A stretch of DNA of 64,000 nucleotides, from NCBI GenBank assembly GCA_016716885.1, contig JADJUV010000011.1, forward strand, positions 41,528-105,527, read 5' to 3'. Below are positions 18,362 through 28,901 of the stretch, piece by piece. Each line of letters begins with the position of its first letter. Position 1 is the stretch's first letter. The position numbers and the translations under genes were made by a program. The DNA comes from Candidatus Trichofilum aggregatum. Its GTDB lineage: Bacteria > Chloroflexota > Anaerolineae > Promineifilales > Promineifilaceae. Below the pieces are notes generated by a model, which saw nothing but the letters and a program-made list of their open reading frames with translations, was not told the DNA's origin and ran no database searches.

Positions 18362-19981
18362 CTATTGAGAAACAAACCAGGGTTCCGCGGCCGCGATCAA
18401 CCTCACCTCTCCCGTCGCCACCTCATAAACCCACAATTCCAGTTCATTGATCGTAAAATAAACTCGTTGGCTGTCCGGCGTCCAGGCAAAATCGCGGAGC
18501 AGGTCATAGTGTTTGGTAATCCCACTGTGCAACAACTGCGGGGAAGCATCGCCCGGTTGCCAGAGATAGACCTCGTCGCCATCGGTGTAGATGAAAAACT
18601 GCCCGTCGGGACTCCACCGGCCCGCGATGATGGGGTTGGAAGAGGTGGTGATGAGGGTTGCGGCCGCGCCGTTCAGCGCCGAATAAACCAACTGATACCC
18701 AGCCTCGCCCATTCCTTGCCGAATCACCGGCCCACCCCCAGGCTGCCAATCTATCACCTCACCGTCTATCCATTGCTCAATCAAGTTGCCCTGTCGATCA
18801 ATGATGTACAACCCTGATGGCTTATCATAGTCCACATCGCTGTAATAAAAACCTATGAAGTGACCATCCGGCGAAAAGGCTGGACGCGCCATGGCGTCAA
18901 AATAAGTCTCTTCTGGCAACTCCACCAGTGGTACGAGATTGGTAATCTCACCTGTATTCAACTCTATCAGATTAATTGTCCAAAGAGGATCATCCGCAGG
19001 TAGAAAGTGCCCCATGTTGATAAAGTACTGCTCATCCGGCATTTGGGCATATGTTGCTCCAACTTGCCAGGGCAACTCCCAAACCAGGTTACCTTCATAG
19101 TCATAACCACTAAAAATTTGACACGGCGCACCACAATGATACCGTGTCACAAAAACAGTATCTGTGACATATTCCACGTACAATTTAGTATCCACACAAT
19201 TCAGCAGGACTGTATGCTTTCGTGCTTCAAAGTCTACTACCGTTACCAGATCATTGGCAGCACCATTACGAGAGATTCCTAGAAGGAGTTTTGAACAATC
19301 CGGTGACCAATTCATAAAGCGAAAGCGCACAGCATTGACTGGCTCGCGCTGAGGGCATGTCTCCAAAATCTCTGGCGATGATGGGAAGTCTTGAATGTGC
19401 TCACTTAAAGACCATGTCTCACCGGTTTCGGCAAAGTACAGGCTAAAATCTTCCGGGTAAGCCAGTGGCAGTGATTCTTGAAATGGGGATAAATAAGGTA
19501 ATTCGGCCTGAGCAAACAATAGTTTCGTACCATCCTGTGACCAATGGGCCTCAGTGGCATATTGCCCCAGGTTTTGAAAAACAGCCGAACCGGGCGCAGT
19601 CTCAACCCATACCGTCTGATTGTGAACATAAGCCAGTTGCCCCAAACGGCTCATGAGTGGTTCGGACATAGAGGCATATACTTCGACCGGAGTTGGTGTC
19701 AAGGTGGGTCGGCGTGTGGATGTAGCGCGAGGGGTTGCCGTAGCCTGAAATTCAACGGGTTCTTCGGTGGGACTGATGAGGGTGGGAGAAGCAAGGGGCG
19801 CAGGAGTAGGTGTGTAAGCCAGAGTAGGGGATGGGGTAAAAGTTGCTGAAGGAGCAGGGGTGAAGGTGGGCGTCGCGGCCGCGATCTCAACCATTTGTGT
19901 GGGTGTCACGGGAGCTGGCCCACACCCCACCAACCAGAGCAAAACGAATACAAACAGGTGAGAGAACACACTTTTATTCAT
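18362..19981 (-). CDS. Beta-propeller (PD40/TolB-like) lipoprotein 2
   Basis: An intact 539-residue paralogue of the neighbouring gene. It has a lipoprotein signal (LLWLVGCG), a Thr/Pro-rich stalk to about residue 110, then blades with AHWSQDGTKLLFAQ, FMNWSPDCSKLLLGI, RPAFSPDGHFIGFYY, GRWSPDGQFFIYTDG and FAWTPDSQRVYFTIN. It is probably outer-surface anchored and binding in function. The start shares the leader word ATTAAATGGCGGTGACAA with gene 1. Confidence 0.8.
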   Translation of the reverse strand: MNKSVFSHLFVFVLLWLVGCGPAPVTPTQMVEIAAATPTFTPAPSATFTPSPTLAYTPTPAPLASPTLISPTEEPVEFQATATPRATSTRRPTLTPTPVEVYASMSEPLMSRLGQLAYVHNQTVWVETAPGSAVFQNLGQYATEAHWSQDGTKLLFAQAELPYLSPFQESLPLAYPEDFSLYFAETGETWSLSEHIQDFPSSPEILETCPQREPVNAVRFRFMNWSPDCSKLLLGISRNGAANDLVTVVDFEARKHTVLLNCVDTKLYVEYVTDTVFVTRYHCGAPCQIFSGYDYEGNLVWELPWQVGATYAQMPDEQYFINMGHFLPADDPLWTINLIELNTGEITNLVPLVELPEETYFDAMARPAFSPDGHFIGFYYSDVDYDKPSGLYIIDRQGNLIEQWIDGEVIDWQPGGGPVIRQGMGEAGYQLVYSALNGAAATLITTSSNPIIAGRWSPDGQFFIYTDGDEVYLWQPGDASPQLLHSGITKHYDLLRDFAWTPDSQRVYFTINELELWVYEVATGEVRLIAAAEPWFVSQ

Positions 19982-20160
19982 TTGTCACCGCCATTTAATG
20001 GTGATGGTGCGATTGAAATATAAACCAGAACGGGAATACCGGGAACCATCGCATACCACCCCTCTTTGCCGTTCTCCCGATTCCCTGCCAGTTTACCCCG
20101 CTCCCCCTTCCCACACCTGACGCTCCCCTCACGCCAGACGGGTGATTACTCTATGAAAGA

Positions 20161-20528
20161 TTATGCTGTTAAAAACTCAAGTTTAAGATCACGCAGGTTG
20201 ATGTTTGCGGCCGCGTGCAATAAGAAATCCATCCCCAAAATACCGTTGATGGCAAACCCGTAATCCATTCCCCCCACTTCAATGACAAAATCAGCCAACC
20301 GGCAACTTCCCACCTGCAAAATCACGCAAAACCGCTTCAATCCACCCACCCCACGAATCGTGTATAACCCATCATCCAGTGACGGTTTTTATGTATGGGG
20401 GCCAGTGAATCAACACCTAAAATTGTGGTTTCTGGGCTATCTATTAAAACGGTTAATCTCAATGGTAGCCCCGCGATAAACAACTTGTACCGTTGTAAAT
20501 AATAATCACCCTGTCGCTCTAGTTCCAT
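20161..20528 (-). CDS. Retropepsin-like aspartic protease fold protein (frameshifted)
   Basis: The start ATG 20528 gives MELERQGDYYLQRYKLFIAG. The C-terminal part has NGILGMDFLLHAAANINLRD, which resembles the GxxGxDFL flap-end region of clan AA retropepsin-like proteins. The two parts lie in different frames, with a shift near 20360-20380 (GYTRF in one frame, YTIRGVGGLKRF in the next). The usual Asp-Thr-Gly triad is not evident: the region VLIDSPETT has Asp-Ser-Pro instead, so activity is doubtful. The ATG overlaps the end of the upstream gene, suggesting a two-gene unit. Confidence 0.5.
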
Positions 20529-20787
20529 GACTACTCCGTATACCAAACCACTGACGCTCTTGAATATCTAATTGTTCCCGATGTGTATGCACAAAATAAA
20601 ACTCCCTCGCGGGAAACTCCTGATGTAATTGGCGATATCGTTGCATTGCCACATCCCCATTGGCACATGTTTCGACAACAGCGATACTGTCTAATTCACG
20701 TTTTCTATCACTGGTTGTATGAGCGTGTAAGGCTTCGACGATCAGCCATTGTTCAGGAAACATTTTACGAATTTCGGACCATCGCAT
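20506..20787 (-). CDS. Conserved hypothetical protein paired with the retropepsin-like gene
   Basis: The 93-residue soluble protein MRWSEIRKMFPEQWLIVEAL has a regular pattern including REFYFVHTHREQLDIQERQW. From memory, similar small proteins in cyanobacteria and Chloroflexota are encoded just upstream of a retropepsin-like protein, as here. The start follows GAGGTGAACC. Function is unknown; a toxin-antitoxin or processing partnership is possible, but nothing in the sequence proves it. Confidence 0.6.
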   Translation of the reverse strand: MRWSEIRKMFPEQWLIVEALHAHTTSDRKRELDSIAVVETCANGDVAMQRYRQLHQEFPAREFYFVHTHREQLDIQERQWFGIRSSHGTRATG

Positions 20788-20898
20788 GGTTCACCTCGTT
20801 TACCATAACCGTCACCGATAAAGGGAACACGGATGAATGAAAGCGTTCCTAGAGTTCCCACAAGTTCCCCATCAAGTCTCATCAAGTCTCTCAGTCTC

Positions 20899-23800
20899 CT
20901 ATTCCGCCACAACATTCTTCACCCCCGGAACCTGGCGCAAGGCCGTAACCAGTTCCGGGCTGTAATGGGTGGACTGGTTGGGGAAGGTCATGCGATGCCC
21001 TTTCTCCGGGATGACCAGAGTAAACGGGTCTGGCCCCTGGTGCTGGCTGGCAATCCGATGCACCTGCCGGATGATGTCGCGCCAGTTGGCCGCGGCCGCG
21101 ATCTCGACAATGACGTGGCGTGGTTGAGGAGACTGAGAGACTGAGAGACTAGAGACTGGGGACTCGTCAGTGCTGAGTGCTGAGTGCTGAGTGCTGAGTG
21201 CTGAGTAGGCGAGTTCCTCTGAGTTCCTCTGAGTTCCTCTGAGTTCCCCTGGCTCCTACGAATTCCTCATCCCCATCTTCAAAATTGGGGGGCGGGGGGG
21301 GGGGTAACGTACCGGAGCTGATTCGGCGATGCGGGGAGGCGTAGGTTTACCATTGCCATTGCCATTGTCATTTTTAGGCCCATGACCATTGCCGTTACCG
21401 TTGCCATTGCGGGCCTGCGGCCGCGACACCAACCCCGCGCCATTGACCAACATCTCATCCGCAAACGGCTCATCATCGGGGGCATCTGCCAGCCAGTCGG
21501 GGGAGAACTCATCCACCGGTGGGATAGCGATCTCCTCATCGGCAGAGCGGGCTACGGTAAAATTGTCATGTACCTTGTCTACCAAAATGGTGACACTGTC
21601 CTGCTCGGCCTGCACCTTGCCCCGAATGACCACGACCTGCTCCACCCGAATTTTGCCCCGATATTCCTTCCAGGTGCGCGGGAAGAAAAGCAAATCTACC
21701 TTGCCTTCCAAATCTTCCAGCGACCCGAAGGCCATGGCGTCCCCTTTTTTGGTGGTATGCGGCCGCAGATGGGCAATCAACCCGGCGACGGTCACTTCAC
21801 GGCCATTCTTGGTTTCATCTAGTTCGCCGGTCGTCACCGTAACCACATGTTTTAGCTCATTCAAGGCCCGCGCCAGGGGGTGTTCAGACAGGTAAACACC
21901 GATAAGCTCTTTCTCCCAATCCAGTAATTTCCGATGATCGATGGCCGGAACCTCGGTAGGCGGTCGGAGCAGATCAGCCTGGACGCCATTGCCGGTGCTT
22001 CCCCCCAACAGACCAAAAAGAGACATTTGCCCGACCGCGGCCGCGTCGTGGGTTTTGCCACTGTGCCCCATCATGCGGTCCAGGGCGTCGAGCAGTTGCG
22101 ACCGCGTGCCCCATTGATCAAACACCCCCACCTTGATCATAGATTCCAACGCCCGTTTGCCTACCCGGCGCAAATCCACCTGATCACAAAACGTATCCAG
22201 GTCCTTGAACGCCCCATTGGCCCGCCGCCCTTCCAACAGCACATTAATCGCTGACTCGCCCGCGTTTTTAATCGCCCCCATGCCATAACGGATAATCGGC
22301 CCTTTGTCCGTATCTTCAATGGTGAAATCCAGGTTGGCTGTATTCACATCCGGCGGGGCCACCTGAATGCCCAGGCGACGGGCTTCGGCCAGATATTTAG
22401 CCACCTTTTCGCTCTTGTCCCGGTCCACCGAGAGCAACGCGGCCATATACTCCACCGGGTAATGGGCTTTCAGGAACGCCGTCTGGCAGGTAATGACGGC
22501 GTAGTCGGCGGCGTGGCTTTTGTTGAATCCATACCTCGCAAAAAACTCAATATCCCCCCAAATTAAATGACAGACTTCTTGTGTCAAGCCCCGTTCCATG
22601 GCCCCTTTGGTAAACTGAATTTTATGTTTGTCAATCAGGTCCCGTTTCTTTTTGGAGACCGCCTTGCGGATCATGTCCGCTTCACCCGGTTCATACCCCG
22701 CCAGATCGCTTGCTATCCGAATGATCTGTTCCTGATAGACTAAAATTCCGTAGGTGTCCCCAAAATGGGCTTGAGGGCGGGGGTGTGATACTCAACAACA
22801 TCCTTGCCCTGAAAGATGTCGGCGTGCATCCGGCGGATGTATTCGGGGATGTTGTCCATAGGGCCGGGCCGGTAGAGGGAGATGGCGGCGATAATGTGGT
22901 CGAAGCGTTGCGGCCGCATTTCCATCATCAGCCGCCGCATTCCCGCCCCTTCCACCTGAAACACCCCCTGCACTTCCCCCCGCCCCAACATATCAAACAA
23001 CGCTTCCGGTGCTTTCGTCGGGTCTGGCCCCACATGCCCTACATCATAGGGAATGTTGTCCATCTGGTACTTCGTGCCATACCTGTGTTCGATGAGCCGG
23101 GCCGCCGTGCGTAACACCGTCAGCGTGCTCAATCCCAGGAAGTCCACCTTCAGCAAGCCAATAGATTCCACCACTTCCATCGGCCATTGGGTGACACGGT
23201 CAATGCCGCCCAGACCGGCTTCACCACTGGTGGGCCGGTTGAGCGGCACATACTCCACCAGCGGTTTATCAGAAATAATCACCCCGGCGGCATGGCTGGA
23301 CGCATGGCGCGCCACCCCTTCCAAATTTTGGGCCGTCTCGATGAGGTTCCGAATTGCCTCATCCGTTTTGTACAACGCCTCAAACTCAGCGTTGTAGAAC
23401 TCATGATCTTTGTCCAGTACATTGGCAATGGTGACCGGTTTGCCGGGAATAGCCGGGATCATCTTGGCAATTTCATCCACCTGCGAGAGCGGCACATCCA
23501 TCGCCCGCGCCACGTCCCGAATGGCCGCTCGTGCCCCTAGCGTTCCAAAGGTGATGATCTGGGCCACTTTGTCGGAGCCATACTTACGCATGGCATATTC
23601 CACCATCTCATGGCGGCGATCATCCGGGTAATCCAGGTCAATATCGGGCATGGAAACGCGCCCCGGGTTCAAGAACCTCTCGAAGATGAGGCCATTGGCC
23701 AGGGGATCAATGCCCGTAATGCCCAGCGTGTAGGCCACGACCGAACCGGCCCCCGATCCACGCACGTTCCACCAGATGTCGTTCTCTTTCCATTCCTCAT

Positions 23801-24920
23801 AGCTCATGCCAGGGTAAAATCTTTCCCCGTTGGCAATCCACCAATCCAGACTGCGCCGGGCAAACTCACCCAAATCCCACACAATGAGGAAATAGGTTTC
23901 AAACCCCATCTTGCCGATGATGTTGAGTTCGTGATCCAACCGGAAACGCAGTTCTTCATCGTTGGCCGCCCGTTGTTCGCCGTAGCGCCAGGCTAACCCT
24001 TTTTCACACAGGTGGCGCAGGTAGGTAGGTGGGGTAAACCCTTCCGGCACATCAAAAATGGGCAGGTGATACCCCTTCATGTCCAGGTTGATGTCACACT
24101 GCTCGGCGATGAGCAGGCTGTTTTCCAATGCGCCGGGAATATGCCCAAACAGTTTCGCCATTTCGGCGTGGGATTTGAGGTAATACTCTTTGTTGGAGAG
24201 GCGCATCCGGTTTTGTTGCTGCACGGTGGCACTGGTCTGGATGCACAACAGCACATCATGGGGTATAGCCTCTTCGGGCGTGGTGTAATGCACGTCGTTG
24301 GTGGCCAGGAAGCGCAGGTTGTACTGTTTAGCAAACTCCATCAGGGTGTTGTTGACCGTCACCAGTTGGGGGATGTCGTGCTCTTGCAGTTCAATGAAGA
24401 ACCGGTCCGGGCCAAACACGTCCAGGTAATAGCGCATGAGTTGATGGGCTTTGTCTATCTGACCCCGGTCAATGGCGCGAGGAATTTCGGCGGCCAGGCA
24501 CCCGGTGGTGGCAATGAGACCTTCGGCATGGGCCGCCAGGAAGTCGTGGTCTACACGGGGGCGGTAGTAGTACCCTTCCAGTTGGGCCGCCGAAGCGATT
24601 TTGAGCAAATTCTGGTAGCCAGTCTGGTTTTGGGCCAGGAGAAGCAGGTGGAAACGGTCTTTGTCCAGGTTAGAATCCCGATCACGCATGGTGCGGCTGG
24701 CGACATAGGTTTCGATGCCGATGATCGGTTTGATGCCCCCGGCTTTGCAGGCCCGGTAAAACGGGATGACGCCGTACATGGCCCCGTGGTCGGTGAGGGC
24801 CAGGGCGGGCTGGTTGAGGCTTTTGGCGCGGGCGACCAGATCATTAATGCGGCTGAGGCCGTCGAGCAGGGAGTATTCGCTGTGGACGTGCAGGTGGACG
24901 AAGGGTTGGTGTTCACTCAT
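20899..24920 (-). CDS. dnaE: DNA polymerase III subunit alpha (frameshift plus internal stop)
   Basis: This is the replicative polymerase. The N-terminal PHP domain starts FVHLHVHSEYSLLDG and has LTDHGAMYG. The polymerase Asp pair is in MPDIDLDYPDDRR near residue 420, and helix-hairpin-helix and OB regions follow. At 22758-22761 four C stand where five restore ILGDTYGILVYQEQ. At 21256-21258 an in-frame TAG lies within a repeat tract; beyond it the same frame resumes with VIVEIAAAANWRDIIRQVHR and ends at TAG 20901-20899. So the protein either ends at 21256 or has its last domain restored by an indel in the tract. A long poly-G near 21289-21304 also makes the frame uncertain. Confidence 0.9.
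21120..21252. repeat. Short tandem repeats inside the 3' part of dnaE
   Basis: GAGACTGAGAGACTGAGAGA is followed by five copies of TGCTGAG-type units (about 21171-21206) and then four GAGTTCCTCT units (about 21211-21250). They encode a Ser/Leu/Gln-rich linker before the last domain and contain or adjoin an in-frame stop. Confidence 0.75.
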
Positions 24921-25113
24921 GGGCAGAGAAGGAAAGGATAGAGCTAGAGGATAGAGCGAGAGGGGGTGACTTTAGATAATCCTCTCGCTCTAGCTCTGGC
25001 TCTCGCTTGGATAGAATTGTTGAGTTGCTCAACCTGGGGCGATTATAACACGGGTTGGGGGGAATTGGGGGGGGAATTGTGGAGGGGGAGAGGGGAGGGA
25101 CGCGGCCGCGATA
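24898..25113. repeat. dnaE upstream region, copy A of a duplication
   Basis: From the dnaE start outward this region shares GAATTGTTGAGTTGCTCAAC, AACACGGGTTGG and AATTGTGGAGGG with 25598-25746, in the same order and orientation. Copy A additionally holds a CTAGCTCT hairpin (24945-25014) that copy B lacks, so the hairpin probably entered after or was lost from one copy. Confidence 0.75.
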
Positions 25114-25153
25114 CCCCATTCATAGTCCGCAAAGGGGATACCTAAACCTTGGG

Positions 25154-25432
25154 CTATGCTGTAATCGTCAGTTTAACACCCAAACCGTGCAGAACTTTGA
25201 GGATTGTGTCGTAACGTGGTTTTGCTCCAGGGGCAAGGGCTTTGTATAAGCTCTCACGACCTAATCCCGTGCTTTGGGCAATAGCACTCATACCCCGCGC
25301 TTTGGCCACATCCGCAATAGCCGCTAGAAAGACATCCGGGTTTTCGTCCTCAAGCGCAGCGGTTAGATATTCTGCTATCATCTCTTCGCTGTCCAAATAG
25401 TCGGCGGCGTCAAACCTGGCAAACGTACTCAT
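25154..25432 (-). CDS. Type II antitoxin, addiction-module antidote (HigA-like HTH)
   Basis: The 92-residue protein starts MSTFARFDAADYLDSEEMIA. Its helix-turn-helix (RGMSAIAQSTGLGRESLYKA) and end (TILKVLHGLGVKLTITA) are typical of the TIGR02684-type antidote, which binds DNA and neutralises a RelE/HigB-like toxin. Start at 25432, six bases after the stop of a toxin remnant, so the normal toxin-first order is kept. Confidence 0.85.
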   Translation of the reverse strand: MSTFARFDAADYLDSEEMIAEYLTAALEDENPDVFLAAIADVAKARGMSAIAQSTGLGRESLYKALAPGAKPRYDTILKVLHGLGVKLTITA

Positions 25433-25438
25433 GGTCAG

Positions 25439-25530
25439 TTATTCCTCTACTGTTTTAGCTAAGGCTTTTGCCTTTTGGATGTCACGACTCTGCGAAGATT
25501 TGTCCCCCAACAAGCGCAGATGATAGCATA
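25439..25530 (-). pseudogene. C-terminal remnant of a RelE/HigB-like toxin
   Basis: The frame ending at TAA 25441-25439 reads LLGDKSSQSRDIQKAKALAK and ends TVEE, the usual C-terminal end of toxins paired with this antidote family (CGGDKSSQ-type motif). Upstream the toxin sequence stops and is replaced by DNA duplicated from the dnaE start region. The catalytic part is gone, so the antitoxin is an orphan. Confidence 0.7.
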
Positions 25531-25597
25531 GGATATGGGGCACGGAAGACTACTTAAGGAATCGAGGAGTCGTCCGAGAGTAACATAGGTAGCAGGT

Positions 25598-25746
25598 GGT
25601 CGGAGGGTTGGTGTTCGCTCATGAGCAGAGAAGGGTGAAGGGCCAGCGGAATTGTTGAGTTGCTCAACCTGTGCGATGTAACACGGGTTGGCGGGAACTG
25701 GGGAGGAATTGTGGAGGGAGAGGGGGAATGGACGGCCGCGACCATA
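25598..25746. repeat. Copy B of the dnaE start and upstream region
   Basis: On the minus strand this begins with ATGAGCGAACACCAACCCTC, nearly the dnaE start, followed upstream by the same upstream words as copy A. The octamer of copy A (CGCGGCCGCGA) is GACGGCCGCGA here. The two copies flank the toxin-antitoxin remnant. Confidence 0.75.
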
Positions 25747-25925
25747 AATTATCACAGAAAAATGGAGCGAACGCTCGGTTTGGGTGCGCTGTTGCGGCCA
25801 TCTACCGCATTTACCAATTGCAAATAACAATCCGCCCAAGGCATCACCCAGCGTCCGCTACACGGAATGTTCGCGATCACACACCTTATTACAAAATTGA
25901 GGCTGTCAAATACGTAATAGCTTCT

Positions 25926-27278
25926 TTAAGCCATTCCAAGCAACCCAACCCGGTATAAACTCTCTATAAGCATGGCAACAGGAAAATCAAAGAAATGATA
26001 ACCAACTATTACCCAAATAACACAAGCGCCAACTAAGAAAGATGTCCTCAATTCAAAAATACGCTTGACTACAAATAAACTGATCAAAGCAGAGAGAAGC
26101 ATCAAAGACAGCATTAGAATCACCTTTTCATCTGTTGAAATTGCTAACTCTCTAACTACATTTCGGCTTAAGTCGCCGAAGAATGCACCTATAAAAAGTG
26201 CTAATATGCCTATAACAGATCCCCTACAAGAGAAAATAGTTCACTCCAAAGCTCGGCTTTGAGCCACCTTGAGATGAGGGAGCGCGGCTTTGTGTCGGTT
26301 GTGCTGGTGAACTTGAGGTTTGTTTTGACGGATTAGGGCCGAAAAAGGAATCCAAAGTTGTTGATGTCGTTGCGGATGGTTTGGGTTTGGAAACAGGTGG
26401 AGTAACCCCTATGTATGAGGGGAAAAACTGTCTGATCGCTTGAGGATGGGTTCGGGGTTGCGGTAGTGGTAGTTGAGGGGGAGTAACGGGAAGTGGAGAC
26501 CATGTAGAGGGCTGTAACGTTGTAGTTGGGGTGACTCTATATAAAACATCCTCAATGGGGATAGTTGATTAATATCCGTTTCTCTACAAAATCCTTAATA
26601 CAGTTGCCAAATGTTGGGCATCCGGACAATGATTTTATTTGTTTAAATATGTATGAACCAGAGGGGTTTTCATAAGCCATTCAAGGTGGGCACATATAGA
26701 CTATCATAATCAATCAGTTTTAATGTTACGTTGTTGTTATGAGTACAAACAAGGATATTTCCTTCTTGAAGATCGCCGTGAGCTATTTTGTTGACATGCA
26801 ACTCTTGTACCATTTTCTGGAACTTAGTTGCAAGTTGTAGTATTAGGGGTGGATTCTGAATATTTTTATCTATAAATTTATTGAGTGTTATTCCCTCAAT
26901 CCACTCCATGTATAGAATAGGGAATATTGTCCCATTAACAATGATGCCTCTATCAAGAAAGTCAAAATCAACGAAGTAAGGCAGGGTAATTGTTTTTAAA
27001 TGAGAGTGAATTCTTGTGTATCTTTCTTTCGCTTTATCTACATTTGCTGTCCAACATCGCAATGCGATGATTTTTCCCCCGTTCTGAATCGGATATACAC
27101 GGGAGTAGCCACCTGTATAACCAATGATTTTGTTTTTATTATCTCGCCTTGGCTGCCCACCTTTGAAACGATGATCTAGAACAAACTTGTCCAAATGGGT
27201 AACAGCAAAAGTGTAGTCTTGTCTTGAGGGATATATCATTGTTTTATTCTTGTTGCTAATCATTTTGATAAAGGACAA
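25926..27278 (-). pseudogene. Decayed Ser/Thr protein kinase with C-terminal membrane domain
   Basis: The first 202 codons (27278-26670) encode a kinase N-lobe and catalytic loop: a glycine-rich region GYTGGYSRVYPIQNG, HGDLQEGNILV (catalytic Asp, Asn) and LIDYDSLYVP (Asp-Tyr-Asp in the DFG position). After NGL the C-lobe is missing. Frame fragments then read YENPSGSYIFKQIKSLSG, a Pro/Ser/Thr-rich linker (26560-26270) and a membrane domain with three hydrophobic stretches ending VGLLGMA (25926). Deletion plus frame changes make this a pseudogene. It is the last gene of a PP2C/VWA/kinase cassette. Confidence 0.7.
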
Positions 27279-27458
27279 TACCCCGATTACTTACCTGGTA
27301 CCATATAAAAGCGATCTTCGCTTAGAATTCTTGCGAGTATAGAAATGATAAACCTATTTCGATTGCTCCAACCTGAAAGGTTTTGTCATTCAAGTCTCGA
27401 GTATATTGGCAGTAGCTTGTACAACCCAAATCAACTCTGCGCCGCACGTTAGAATGAT

Positions 27459-28850
27459 TTACTGAGAATCCATGAAATTATCTCGACCTCTGCCCATCGT
27501 TGGTTCTGGTGTTAAAAAAAGCTTTGTTGGCGTTGAGGTTGCCTCAATAGACTGAGTCGTAGATAGAGATATAGTTGGAGAGAGTGTTGGGGTCAATGAT
27601 GAGTTGGGAGAGGCAATAATCGCGGTAGGCGATGATACAATTGTAATGGCGGGTGTAGGTAATGAACTCGTGGTGTCTGAGACACCGAGATACTTACAGG
27701 GGTTGAAGCCAATGTTGGTGTAGCTATCAAGGTTGGAGTAGGGAATTGATGGGAACGATGTTGGCTTGATAGGCATTGCTGTTATATGATAAATAGCTAA
27801 TATAATGTTCATAGTCAGGCTTGTTATTAGCAACATCAGCAATCGCAATCGGATCTTATTTAATCTTTCAACTTGCGATCTCAACGCACTTAATTGTTTC
27901 TGAGGCGGATCAGTATGTATGGAAGAGCTGATCTTTATTTCTGAGCTTGTTTCACTTTCTGCAACACTAGGTTGCCTTTCTTGAGTGTTGGGATCATCAG
28001 TTATATCAAAATTTGTTATAGTGATCAGATCTCTTGGCTTGTTCTCGGATAAATCGGTTGGGACTATCATCAACGTTAAATCGTCATTCTTGAGAGCAAT
28101 TTTAGAATGATTCCGCGCTTTTGAATCAAATCAAAAAATCGGATTCTGATCTCAATCTATTTAACCAGTTCAGTAGATTTCTTGGTCTAATTGCCTGATT
28201 GACACTGTGCTAACATCCACTCCGCCAAAGCATCAGTAGCCAATAAAAGCACTCAAGCTTAGCGCTTCGTTTAAGAAAGAAGACTATGACCATTAGTATA
28301 AGCAATAACGCTACTAGCGGAAATAACTGGGGTGGGTGTCGAAATTAGTAGCATCAAAAATTGGGTAGCTACAAATTTGGTCGTCACTGTCGGTAAAATG
28401 AAAACACAGCTATCCTAATTATCATTGCTTTCCAAGTAATGAAATCTTCTGCCCTTTAGACAGTTGTAGTCCAACAAATGTAGATGCGGCAGGATCACCT
28501 CTTGTATCGGTTTAGTATATGATAATCTTTTTAGGGTTTGCCCGTTGAACTACTTCCGGCATACTGCTCCCATTTAGGTCGAATAGTTAAGCCAATCTTG
28601 CCAATTTTGATTTTCGGCAAGTCTTTATTGAGTGAATCTCCATCGTTGCAAAATCTCTCTCCAACAACTTACCAATAAGCAGATAAAATCCACCGGTAGC
28701 TCCATCAGCTACCGCAAAACGTCTGTTTGGCACATTAGAGGCGTATGCGTCTTGATAGTTTTTTCAGTTTCCCTACTTTATGAGTATAAAAACAGCAGTT
28801 GATTGAATGCAAGATTAAGTTTGAAGAGTTCTTCACAAATAAGCCTCTTA
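27459..28850 (-). pseudogene. Decayed PP2C-type phosphatase with C-terminal membrane anchor
   Basis: Fragments in different frames read DAYASNVPNRRFAVADGAT (28750 region; the DGAT metal motif of PP2C), STFVGLQLSKGQKISLLGKA, CVFILTDSDDQICSYPI and AKLECFYWATDALAEWML, in family order. The last 204 codons (28073-27459) are open and encode a transmembrane helix (LLMLLITSLTMNIILAIYHI) and a Ser/Thr/Pro-rich tail. Multiple stops and shifts between 28080 and 28750 rule out a single sequencing slip. Confidence 0.65.
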
Positions 28851-28901
28851 AATTGTATTAGCCCTATGCCTTACGTAGCAGAGGGCTACAGATTTAACCT
28901 A

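Noticed and set aside
21382..24954. Long plus-strand frames opposite dnaE, up to 309 codons
   Set aside because: They are antisense shadows of a GC-biased gene; the minus strand carries the PHP and polymerase motifs.
28080..28750. Reading the PP2C breaks as sequencing error only
   Set aside because: Several stops and indels occur in under 700 bases and the neighbouring kinase lacks its whole C-lobe, unlike the isolated single-base slips elsewhere.
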